From NCBI GenBank assembly GCA_030431945.1, contig JAUIIF010000074.1:1-11675 (forward strand): a stretch of 11,675 nt of DNA. Reading direction: 5' to 3'. Every line of letters begins with the position of its first letter. Within the stretch, counting starts at the first letter, position 1. This document shows positions 6,415 through 11,675 of the stretch, piece by piece. The notes beneath the pieces were generated by a model. That model was not told where the DNA came from. It made no database searches and was given only the letters and a program-made list of their open reading frames with translations. Origin of the DNA: Bacteroidia bacterium. GTDB lineage: Bacteria; Bacteroidota; Bacteroidia; Chitinophagales; Saprospiraceae. The position numbers and the translations under genes are program-made.

Positions 6415-6422
6415 GCAAGGTA
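6415..6422 (-). promoter_or_regulatory. Candidate -7 element for dihydroorotase
   Basis: On the minus strand, TACCTTGC lies 18 bases before the start codon and resembles the Bacteroidota -7 consensus TAnnTTTG with one base less between TA and G. The identical octamer lies upstream of the PhzF gene. No convincing -33 TTG is seen at the expected distance, so the call is weak. Confidence 0.3.
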
Positions 6423-6465
6423 ATTAGTTGTACGGGAGTACGCCCCCTGGTTGGTCGCAAAATTT

Positions 6466-6489
6466 GGGGGCGCTGACGCTGGTGCAGGG
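6466..6489 (-). repeat. Dispersed GC-rich intergenic repeat, copy G
   Basis: On the minus strand this reads CCCTGCACC-A-GCGTC-A-GCGCCCCC and matches 22 of 24 bases of the plus-strand copy at 101-124. It is the closest pair in the family by identity. It sits about 70 bases upstream of the dihydroorotase start, in non-coding sequence. Confidence 0.55.
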
Positions 6490-6535
6490 ATAGTAGGCGC
6501 GCAAGGCAACGGGAGTTATCGTTCCTTGTCCGTAG

Positions 6536-6557
6536 CAGCGGCTGAAGCCGCGACTAC
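6536..6557 (-). repeat. Hairpin-forming dispersed repeat, copy 2
   Basis: The reverse complement equals the 22 bases at 2758-2779 exactly. Here the hairpin is longer: GTAG (6532-6535) pairs with CTAC (6554-6557), then a two-base mismatch, then the six-pair AGCGGCT/AGCCGC core around GA. It lies in the dihydroorotase to outer-membrane-protein spacer. Confidence 0.65.
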
Positions 6558-6672
6558 TGAGGTAGTGCTTGTCTACTTCCGTCAGCTACCGGAGGGGAGA
6601 GTACTTGCTGACCTTTATTTGGTAGCAGGCGACCTGGTTACTCCAGAGCAAGTCCACAGCGGTTTGCCTTGG

Positions 6673-6801
6673 TCATGCACCAACTGGCAAAGTTATCACC
6701 TGGGGTGACCGCGTCTCCTTCTGCTTAGTTTTTACCAGGCTGTTTACAGCCTTGAAAAGCTGGTCAGCATGAGCTTTCCCTCTTGTGGCCTTAACGTTCA
6801 T
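6673..6801 (-). CDS. Small hypothetical protein, possible
   Basis: A 42-residue frame with an ATG at 6801, starting MNVKATRGKAHADQLFKAV and ending QVITLPVGA. It is Lys-rich in the first 31 residues (seven Lys and two Arg) and probably helical there, with no cysteines and no membrane segment. The DNA just upstream is AT-rich (TTAATTGTTTACC on the plus strand), which would suit a promoter, but no consensus element is clear. I do not recognise a family. It could be a small basic nucleic-acid-binding protein, the remnant of a longer gene, or chance. It stands alone in the large spacer. Confidence 0.22.
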   Translation of the reverse strand: MNVKATRGKAHADQLFKAVNSLVKTKQKETRSPQVITLPVGA

Positions 6802-6949
6802 TTAATTGTTTACCACTCGGATTTTAAGACTTTCAGGTGCAACCTTTGGTAGTCCACGAACGCCATTAGGGTAAATAAATTAGTGGAATCGGCCACTCCG
6901 GCCAACTTAAACCCAACTTGACCTTCCTCACTCTTCAAAGAAATTTATC

Positions 6950-7603
6950 ATGAGACTCCTTCTTTTCTGTTGTTGCGTACTGACTTTTTCCGCCCTGCAG
7001 GCCCAGGATATTTCCGTTGCGACCGATAGCCCCGGCCTTTTCTACCGGACGGAAACCAAAACGGAAGCGCTTGACCTGGGGCTGAACGCCCGCGGCCGGG
7101 AACGTACCCTCCTTGGCGACCTCGACCTCTCCGGCGCCTGGGGCGGACCAACCTATAACTACTCCATGACCGGAGACGACTGGGCCCTCGTCCGGGGGGG
7201 CTTCGGCGGACTGGAATTCGGCGAAGAATTTTTCATCGGCTACGGTGGCTGGAAAGGCCGTGAGTCATTTACGACGGATAACCCGACCAGCCTCTCCCCT
7301 GAATTTGACTTTCGCCACAGTGGCCTGATCCTGGCCTACACTCCTTTTTCCGACAACGCCATTCACCCCCGGATCACCACCATCTTCGGCCCGGGTAAAG
7401 TAGACGTAGCGGGAGAAGGCCGTGACCGGATGCTGGTGGGCCAGGCCATGATCGGCCTGGAACTGAACCTTTTCCAGTGGTTCCGGATCGGTGCCGAGGG
7501 CGGCTACCGCTTCAGCACCGGGGTAGACAGTGCACTCATTACGGACCAGGATGTTTCCGGCGCCGTCGTGCAGCTCGAAGCCCGTTTCGGCTTCAGCTGG
7601 TAA
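6950..7603 (+). CDS. Putative outer-membrane beta-barrel protein
   Basis: A 217-residue protein with a clear signal peptide (MRLLLFCCCVLTFSALQAQ, cleavage before Asp20). The rest is rich in Gly and aromatics with alternating polar/apolar strands, such as FGGLEFGEEFFIGYGGW (about 87-103), SGLILAYTPF and FRIGAEGGYRFSTG. It ends VVQLEARFGFSW, where a terminal aromatic strand resembles the beta-signal that BAM recognises in outer-membrane barrels. The size would suit roughly eight strands (inference). I do not recognise a named family; a soluble periplasmic beta protein is the alternative. A possible terminator hairpin lies 21 bases after the stop. ATG6950 is chosen because it starts the signal peptide directly. 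Confidence 0.78.
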   Translation: MRLLLFCCCVLTFSALQAQDISVATDSPGLFYRTETKTEALDLGLNARGRERTLLGDLDLSGAWGGPTYNYSMTGDDWALVRGGFGGLEFGEEFFIGYGGWKGRESFTTDNPTSLSPEFDFRHSGLILAYTPFSDNAIHPRITTIFGPGKVDVAGEGRDRMLVGQAMIGLELNLFQWFRIGAEGGYRFSTGVDSALITDQDVSGAVVQLEARFGFSW

Positions 7604-7623
7604 ATATACTTTTCTTCCGACCG

Positions 7624-7654
7624 CTGCGCAGGTTCCCTACCGGAGCCTGCGCAG
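7624..7654 (+). terminator. Hairpin downstream of outer-membrane protein gene
   Basis: CTGCGCAGG (7624-7632) and CCTGCGCAG (7646-7654) form a perfect 9-base-pair stem with a 13-base loop, starting 21 bases after the stop codon. The following TGTTGTTTGC is only mildly T-rich, so it is a plausible but not textbook terminator. Confidence 0.45.
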
Positions 7655-7669
7655 TGTTGTTTGCACCCG

Positions 7670-7699
7670 CTGCTTCCCCTTGCACCTGCGTCCGCGCCC
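7670..7699 (+). repeat. Dispersed GC-rich intergenic repeat, copy B (longest homology)
   Basis: These 30 bases match 93-122 at 26 positions, including a shared CTGCTT left of the core TGCACC-T-GCGTCCGCGCCC. The copy lies between the outer-membrane-protein hairpin and the metalloprotease terminator, in a non-coding gap between convergent genes. The extended left match supports common descent rather than chance GC-richness. Confidence 0.6.
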
Positions 7700-7713
7700 A
7701 GAATCCCGCCACT

Positions 7714-7746
7714 AAAAAGCCCCGCCGGAGGTTGAGCCGGCGGGGC
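7714..7746 (-). terminator. Intrinsic terminator of the metalloprotease gene
   Basis: GCCCCGCCGG (7719-7728) and CCGGCGGGGC (7737-7746) form a perfect 10-base-pair stem with an 8-base loop. On the minus strand it is followed directly by TTTTT (complement of 7714-7718). It lies about 40 bases after the metalloprotease stop codon, the textbook arrangement. Confidence 0.85.
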
Positions 7747-7786
7747 ATAAAGCCAATTGAAATAAAACGGTAAGCGGAAAAAAGCA

Positions 7787-10273
7787 CTAGCGTGCTACGG
7801 TAAATTTGGTGGTGGCAGCGAAGCCACCGGCGGCATCAATGCGTAAGAGGTAGGCGCCGGCGGGTAGATGGTCGACCGCCAGCGTCAGCCGTTGTGCACC
7901 CGGTTGCAGGTTTACCTGTAGCTGGCGAATGGTGCGGCCACTCAGGTCTACCATCCTTACACTGGCCAGACTGGCCTCGGGGACCAGCAGGTCGACGTTG
8001 ATCAAATCAGCCGCCGGATTAGGGAACAGCTGCACCAGCTCCAGCACTGAGGTAAGGCTCGCCTGGGGTTCCGGTACAATTGGGGCACCGGAAACCGGTG
8101 CGGCTCCGACGCACGAACTGCCTTCGTAAATCCTGATGTTCCGGTAGAAGCTGTTGCCGTTTCTGGAACCGCCGTCATGATCCGCCGTGAAGAACAAACG
8201 GTTGAAGCTGCCCGTATAGAATTGCCCTACGGGAATGGTGTAGGCCTTCCAGTAACCAGGAGTCGTGTAGTCCGCGTAATTACTGATGCCCCAGGCTTGG
8301 GTGCCGTAGAGGCGGAAGGTCCGGTTGGAGCTGATGCTGTTATCGTTGTCGAAGCCGATACCGTGGATCTCTCCCTGCTGGGTGGAGCCGAATTCAAACT
8401 CAATGACGGTTGCCGGGGTAACCGTATACTCCAGGTTGATGGACTTCCAGGCGTTATTCTGGATCAGGATGGTGGCGGCATTCTGCAGCATGACGGTGCC
8501 CTGGTCCTGGCTGCCGCCGTAGGTGCCAGGCGGCGTTTGGGTGAAATCGATGTCGAGACAACTGGCATCTCCGCCACCGCCGCCATCTCCGCCGCCGCTG
8601 CCGTCGTCACCGCAGAACTGCTCGGTGGTGCTCGTGCCGAAGTTGCCGCCCGTAGCAACGTCCGTTCCGTTTACATTAAGGGTATAGGCCCCGTTGCCGT
8701 AACTGCAACAAATGCCGTCGCCGTAAGTGTCGTTGATCTGGAAGGTATAGCAACCATTCGGCAGGCAGGCTTCCGTTGTGTAGGTGGTATTCCGGCTGCT
8801 GTAGCCACTTCCGGAGGCTACTACGCTGCCACCGGCGTTCGTAATGGTCCAGCTGGTTTCGCCGGGGTAGTTGTCGGTTCTGATGGTTATTGTCACTACG
8901 TTGTCGGAGCAGGTAGTGCCGCCGCCACCGCCACCGCCACCGCCGCCGCCACCGCCGCCACCGCCGCCGCCACCGCCGCAGGCAGTTAAACAACTGCCGT
9001 TGTAAGCACGGTTTCGGATCAGGTTGCCGGGTTGGGGCCCGAAGCCGGCACTCAGGTTAACGCCGGCGGAGGTCAGGTGACAATAACTCATAATGGTGCC
9101 GCCACCGGCCGGCAGGCCCGCCGGCTGGGCACAACTTCCCTGGGGGGTATAGCAGCCGTCAATGGCGGTATTGTTGCCGTTCCACACGCAGGCGTGGGTG
9201 TGCTGCGAGCCGAAATTATGTCCCAGCTCGTGGGCGAGTACGTTTACGGACCAGCTGTACGTCGGCACGTTTTGGAAGTTGTTGTCAATGGAACTGAAAC
9301 CGTAAGCGTAGCTGCTCGAACAGAGTACGTCAACGTAAGCCACACCGCCACTGGCCTGAAAGGAAACGAGGTGGGCAATGTCTCCGTTAAAGCTCGTGCG
9401 GTTGCTGCGGAAAGCACTCAGGTTGCCGCTGCTGGAGGTACTGTTGTAGGGGTCCTGGGTGTTCCAGACGTAGAGCTCACTCAGTACGAGGTTAATGCTT
9501 TCGTTAGCGTAGAGCACGGCTACCTGGTTGAACAAGCCGGTCAGGAAGTTGGTCACCGCCGCCGTACTGCCGCGCTGCTGGTAAATGGAGTAGTCGGCTT
9601 CGAGGTAGAGGTTGACGCAGTTGTTGGCGTCTTTTTCTCCGGCAGGAAGGTCAATCAGTTCCTTGGGGGAGTAGGGGAGGCCCGAGTCGGGGGTGGCACA
9701 TTCGCCGAGGTTGGGGGGCGGCAGGTCCCGTTCGTTGTACAGGACGTGCCGGCCGTCCCCCTTACCGAGTTTACCGAGCACGAGGTTGCCGGCAGTCGTG
9801 GCGATTAGTCCACTGACCTCACCGTTGAAGATGGAAATGGCCACCAGGCTTTTAGCCTCATCGTTAACCACACCACGGTAGTGCAGGCCGAGGGGGGCCT
9901 TAGTGTACTTATTGCTTTTGCTTTCGGTGACCCGAAAGCCGGGCGCGTAGATGTCGGCACGTTGCAGGGCAACGGTGCCAGCGCTACCGGGCAGCGTCAG
10001 CTCCAGCTGGTCGGGGGCGCTTTCCCGCAGGTCGGTGAGGGCTTTGGCGTCAAGGTCAAAAACCTGGTAGTCCGCTCCCGCCTGCTCCAGTACCGGAACG
10101 GCTGCTTTGTCGGGCGCGGGAAGAAAAAGGGCATAGCTTTCTTCAAAAGCCTGTTTTTCCCGGGCTTTTTGAATGAGGGTGGCAGGACGTAGGTCCTGAG
10201 CCGTAAGGCCTGCGGCCAGCAGCGCCGTGCAAAGCACTGCCAGACAATTGGTAATAATGCGCATAAGTTGCAT
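7787..10273 (-). CDS. Secreted M12B (reprolysin-like) zinc metalloprotease with T9SS sorting domain
   Basis: Large 828-residue extracellular protease. In order: signal peptide (1-26, ending GLTAQ; starts at Met1 or Met4 are equally possible); propeptide to about 212, with a lone Cys192 in NLGECATPDSG that could act as a cysteine switch (inference); metzincin catalytic domain about 215-432, with HELGHNFGSQH at 348-358 (His348, His352, His358 bind zinc, Glu349 catalytic) and Met-turn IMSYCH at Met395; 20 consecutive glycines (433-452); a 100-residue Cys-bounded beta domain (455-554) with GETSWTI and DTYGDGICCSYG, common in Bacteroidota secreted proteins; a second Gly/Asp linker; a jelly-roll-like region (572-721) with WKAYTIPVGQFYTG and FYRNIRIYEG; and a T9SS type A sorting domain (about 749-828) starting LFPNPAAD. 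It would be exported by Sec, then by the type IX system, to degrade external or host protein. It has its own strong terminator. Confidence 0.93.
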   Translation of the reverse strand: MQLMRIITNCLAVLCTALLAAGLTAQDLRPATLIQKAREKQAFEESYALFLPAPDKAAVPVLEQAGADYQVFDLDAKALTDLRESAPDQLELTLPGSAGTVALQRADIYAPGFRVTESKSNKYTKAPLGLHYRGVVNDEAKSLVAISIFNGEVSGLIATTAGNLVLGKLGKGDGRHVLYNERDLPPPNLGECATPDSGLPYSPKELIDLPAGEKDANNCVNLYLEADYSIYQQRGSTAAVTNFLTGLFNQVAVLYANESINLVLSELYVWNTQDPYNSTSSSGNLSAFRSNRTSFNGDIAHLVSFQASGGVAYVDVLCSSSYAYGFSSIDNNFQNVPTYSWSVNVLAHELGHNFGSQHTHACVWNGNNTAIDGCYTPQGSCAQPAGLPAGGGTIMSYCHLTSAGVNLSAGFGPQPGNLIRNRAYNGSCLTACGGGGGGGGGGGGGGGGGGGGTTCSDNVVTITIRTDNYPGETSWTITNAGGSVVASGSGYSSRNTTYTTEACLPNGCYTFQINDTYGDGICCSYGNGAYTLNVNGTDVATGGNFGTSTTEQFCGDDGSGGGDGGGGGDASCLDIDFTQTPPGTYGGSQDQGTVMLQNAATILIQNNAWKSINLEYTVTPATVIEFEFGSTQQGEIHGIGFDNDNSISSNRTFRLYGTQAWGISNYADYTTPGYWKAYTIPVGQFYTGSFNRLFFTADHDGGSRNGNSFYRNIRIYEGSSCVGAAPVSGAPIVPEPQASLTSVLELVQLFPNPAADLINVDLLVPEASLASVRMVDLSGRTIRQLQVNLQPGAQRLTLAVDHLPAGAYLLRIDAAGGFAATTKFTVAR
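8918..8977 (-). repeat. Poly-glycine codon tract (20 GGY codons)
   Basis: Twenty consecutive Gly codons, all GGC or GGT, encode the linker between the catalytic domain and the first accessory domain of the metalloprotease. Such a trinucleotide tract can change length by slippage without breaking the frame. A second, Asp-interrupted Gly linker is encoded around 8562-8610, before the next domain. Confidence 0.9.
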
Positions 10274-10754
10274 TGTTGGTTTAAGAAAAAAGAATGGTTG
10301 CCCGCAGACGCGTGCGTCGGCAGGTGATGCGTGAATTCTTTTTTATTTGCCGGGGCTTAATGCTTGATCCTGTTAAAAACAAAACGTACCTCCCCCCGCA
10401 GGGAGCAGGTGATTCTTAGGTCAGTAATTTGCTGAAGGGAAAGAAATAAGTTGGGTTGACCTGCCGATGGTGCAAGACCGGCAGCGTCTGCAAAAAAACA
10501 GATTAGCATGATCAGGGATGCTGGGCGAAAAAACGCCGGTGCCTTTATTTTATTGCCGGGCGTAAGGCCCAATGTGCTTCCCATTGCGGCACCGGTAGCT
10601 TTGTAGGCGCCAGCGGTCGCGCCCGGAAATGCAACAGCCGTTTTGCCCCCGGGGGCAAAACGGCTGTGATAGCGGGTTGTTTCCGGTTTTGGAAGCGGTA
10701 CTGCAAAAGCTCAGAAGGAGCGACAGGCAGTGCCATGGGCCGGGAAGAGGCACT
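10274..10754. other. Spacer between NifU and metalloprotease genes
   Basis: This 481-base spacer lies between two minus-strand genes. It holds a perfect 34-base palindrome (10634-10667), an 8-base inverted repeat CCGGTGCC/GGCACCGG (10536-10543, 10588-10595), and a 10-base inverted repeat AAAAAAGAAT/ATTCTTTTTT (10286-10295, 10335-10344) in the region that should contain the metalloprotease promoter or leader. GGCGCCAGCGGTCGCGCCC at 10606-10624 resembles the GC-rich dispersed repeat at about 13 of 17 positions. A minus-strand frame of 75 residues (10357-10584) has no recognisable features and I do not call it. No -7 element is clear. Confidence 0.5.
10634..10667. repeat. Perfect 34-base palindrome
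   Basis: ACAGCCGTTTTGCCCCC is followed without a gap by its exact reverse complement, so all 34 bases are self-complementary. As RNA it would fold into a 15-16 pair hairpin. The GC centre has TTTT before and AAAA after on both strands, so the T-run is inside the stem and the usual T-tail of a terminator is missing. It lies about 90 bases after the NifU stop, beside a weak copy of the GC-rich repeat. It may still act as an RNA 3'-end stabiliser, a terminator of unusual form, or a protein-binding site. Confidence 0.9.
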
Positions 10755-11369
10755 TTAGCCCATTTCCTGGACAACTTCTTTGACCTGCGGCATCATCCGC
10801 TTCAGCATGGATTCGATGCCGGATTTCAGGGTTACCGTAGAACTGGGGCAGCCGCTGCAGGAGCCCTGCATGATCACGGTCACCACGCCTTCGTGGTAAC
10901 TCTTGAATTCGATGTTGCCACCGTCCATTTCCACGGCAGGTTTTACGTAGGTATCGATCAGTTCTTTGATCTGCTTTACCGTTTCGGCATCGTCCTCACT
11001 GTATTCGTAGCTTACGCCGCGCTCCGCTTCGATCCGGGCCACCTCTTCGGCGAAGCCTTCCTTGATGATCGGCTTGTCTTCCTGCAGGTATTCCTTGATG
11101 AATTCCTTCAGCTTCAGCATGATGTTGTCCCAGCTGTAGTTGAATTCCTTGGTCAGGGTTACGTAGTTGTTGGCAATGTACACCTTCTGCACGTAGGGGA
11201 AATCGTACAGAGCTGCGGCTAGGTCAGACCATTCACGGGCAAATTCCTCTTCTTTGAATTCTGCCGTACCGTTGTAGAGCATACGGTTAGTGACGAACTT
11301 AAGGCTCTCCGGATTCGGCGTTTGCTCCGTGTAAAGGAGTACGGGGCGTTTAGTGGCGACTTGGCTCAT
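10755..11369 (-). CDS. NifU-like (Nfu) Fe-S cluster scaffold/carrier protein
   Basis: Cytosolic 204-residue protein that carries and delivers Fe-S clusters to target enzymes. It has the two-domain NFU1-like plan: an Nfu N-terminal domain (about 10-98) opening with YTEQTPNPESLKFVTNRML, and a C-terminal NifU domain (about 130-204) with VEMDGGNIEF (147-156) and the cluster-binding GSCSGCPSS, whose Cys171 and Cys174 would bind a 4Fe-4S cluster across a dimer. The two are joined by an acidic linker. The frame is open further upstream, to an ATG at 11537, but those 56 residues are Pro/Arg/Ala-rich, come from repeat-bearing spacer DNA and do not resemble the family. The start at 11369 (MSQVATKRPVLLYTEQ) fits the family start. 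No suf or isc genes are adjacent. Confidence 0.93.
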   Translation of the reverse strand: MSQVATKRPVLLYTEQTPNPESLKFVTNRMLYNGTAEFKEEEFAREWSDLAAALYDFPYVQKVYIANNYVTLTKEFNYSWDNIMLKLKEFIKEYLQEDKPIIKEGFAEEVARIEAERGVSYEYSEDDAETVKQIKELIDTYVKPAVEMDGGNIEFKSYHEGVVTVIMQGSCSGCPSSTVTLKSGIESMLKRMMPQVKEVVQEMG

Positions 11370-11675
11370 AATTTTCTTTTTTGCGGGTGTAGTTTCCCTC
11401 CCCCTCTGAACACCTCGGAGGCCACTTGGGTTGAACGAAGCGGGGGCAATTTGCACCATGCACTCTCTGCGCCCTCCCGGAGGGGGTGGAGAACGGGGCG
11501 CGGCCGCAGGTGCGGAGAAAGGCCGTAGGGCCGGCAAGTGGTCGCAGCACCTTGTTGGCAGCTGCCGGAAATGAAGCGATTACTTTTCGCACCAACCATT
11601 ATCGGCGAAAACGCCATCTTTGTCCCGGATTACCCTTCGTCGGGAAAATCCAACCCGTTAGCTTCAGTACCATAA
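11370..11675. other. Spacer upstream of NifU to the window end
   Basis: No convincing gene. On the minus strand this is the leader and promoter region of the NifU gene, with AT-rich sequence just before its ATG but no clear -7 box. It holds a dispersed repeat (11496-11517), a short CCCTCC-C-GGAGGG stem (11472-11484), a GGCG-AAAA-CGCC stem (11604-11615) and CATCTTTG (11615-11622), which is one base from TAnnTTTG and could be a plus-strand promoter for a gene beyond the window. A 34-residue plus-strand frame (11571-11675) ends exactly at the window edge but has no recognisable features. Confidence 0.45.
11496..11517 (-). repeat. Dispersed GC-rich intergenic repeat, copy D
   Basis: On the minus strand this contains GCACCTGCG-G-CCGCGCCC, matching 18 of 22 bases of the core at 7678-7699. 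It is upstream of the NifU gene. About 40 bases away on the plus strand, TTGCACC (11451-11457) followed by TGCGCCC (11468-11474) suggests a gapped, degenerate copy in the opposite direction, as also seen near 1689-1731. Confidence 0.42.

Larger units (their letters stand above)
6397..6949. other. Large divergent spacer between dihydroorotase and outer-membrane protein genes
   Basis: This 553-base spacer holds upstream sequence for both flanking genes, one GC-rich dispersed repeat (6466-6489), one hairpin repeat (6536-6557), a small minus-strand frame (6673-6801) and a short hairpin AGTGG-AATCGG-CCACT (6882-6897). The right half is clearly AT-richer than the flanking genes. A plus-strand frame from 6451 to 6708 runs through both repeats, so I do not call it a gene. 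No transposase fragment was recognised. Confidence 0.5.

Noticed and set aside
6451..6708. Plus-strand frame of 85 codons in the large spacer
   Set aside because: It runs through two dispersed repeats, which supply much of its Ala-rich sequence; no family is recognised and it overlaps the end of another small frame.
8918..8980. Trinucleotide tract considered as a CRISPR-like or minisatellite array
   Set aside because: The units are single GGY codons in frame within a secreted-protease linker; there are no spacers.
8177..8989. Plus-strand frame of 270 codons opposite the metalloprotease
   Set aside because: Its Ala/Val-rich translation is the complement of Gly/Thr-rich codons of the metalloprotease, which has a complete domain plan.
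10357..10584. Minus-strand frame of 75 codons between NifU and metalloprotease
   Set aside because: It lies in a spacer rich in inverted repeats, has no promoter or recognisable domain, and its hydrophobic stretch is not at the N-terminus.
10629..11222. Plus-strand frame of 197 codons opposite the NifU gene
   Set aside because: It is a shadow of the NifU coding strand; the opposite strand has clear Nfu domains and the CxxC motif.
11370..11537. N-terminal extension of the NifU frame
   Set aside because: The added 56 residues are Pro/Arg/Ala-rich translation of spacer DNA that includes a dispersed repeat, and the family start fits Met at 11369.
11571..11675. 34-residue plus-strand frame ending exactly at the window edge
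   Set aside because: No recognisable features, and it overlaps a promoter-like CATCTTTG; coincidence with the window boundary is probably chance.

Overview
The window reads as chromosomal DNA of a Bacteroidota bacterium, most likely a marine, GC-rich member of the Saprospiria (Lewinella-like). The reasons are a large secreted metalloprotease with a C-terminal type IX secretion (T9SS) sorting domain, signal peptides ending in SAQ/QAQ, genes without Shine-Dalgarno sequences, a dihydroorotase of the DDQVHFREPG type, and a two-domain Nfu-type NifU protein. The lineage is an inference from these traits, not a database match.

Layout. Plus strand: a secreted S41-family peptidase (184-1638) and a secreted tandem-repeat protein (about 1792-2628). 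Then a 320-base spacer and a minus-strand PhzF-family isomerase (2949-3755), which is divergent from a plus-strand stand-alone LytTR DNA-binding protein (3946-4284). A terminator follows, then a DEDDh 3'-5' exonuclease with a GTG start (4435-4977), convergent with a minus-strand dihydroorotase (5050-6396). After a 553-base spacer comes a plus-strand putative outer-membrane protein (6950-7603), convergent with a minus-strand M12B-like zinc metalloprotease bearing a poly-Gly linker and a T9SS tail (7787-10273). Upstream of that is a 481-base spacer with a perfect 34-base palindrome, then a minus-strand NifU-like Fe-S protein (10755-11369), and finally gene-poor sequence to the window end.

The genes do not form one pathway. 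Four encode exported or cell-surface proteins (S41 peptidase, repeat protein, outer-membrane protein, T9SS metalloprotease). The others are housekeeping or regulatory (pyrimidine synthesis, Fe-S assembly, nucleic-acid processing, LytTR regulator, PhzF enzyme). Nearly every gene has its own spacer, so most are probably single transcription units.

I see no CRISPR array, phage, transposon, rRNA or tRNA gene. The signal not explained by the genes is in the spacers. A GC-rich motif, consensus TGCACCNGCGTCNGCGCCC, recurs in five clear and several weaker copies, all intergenic. There is also a separate shared 22-base hairpin-forming repeat and a 34-base palindrome. These are the best leads for something undescribed. 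I did not find a convincing new multi-gene system.
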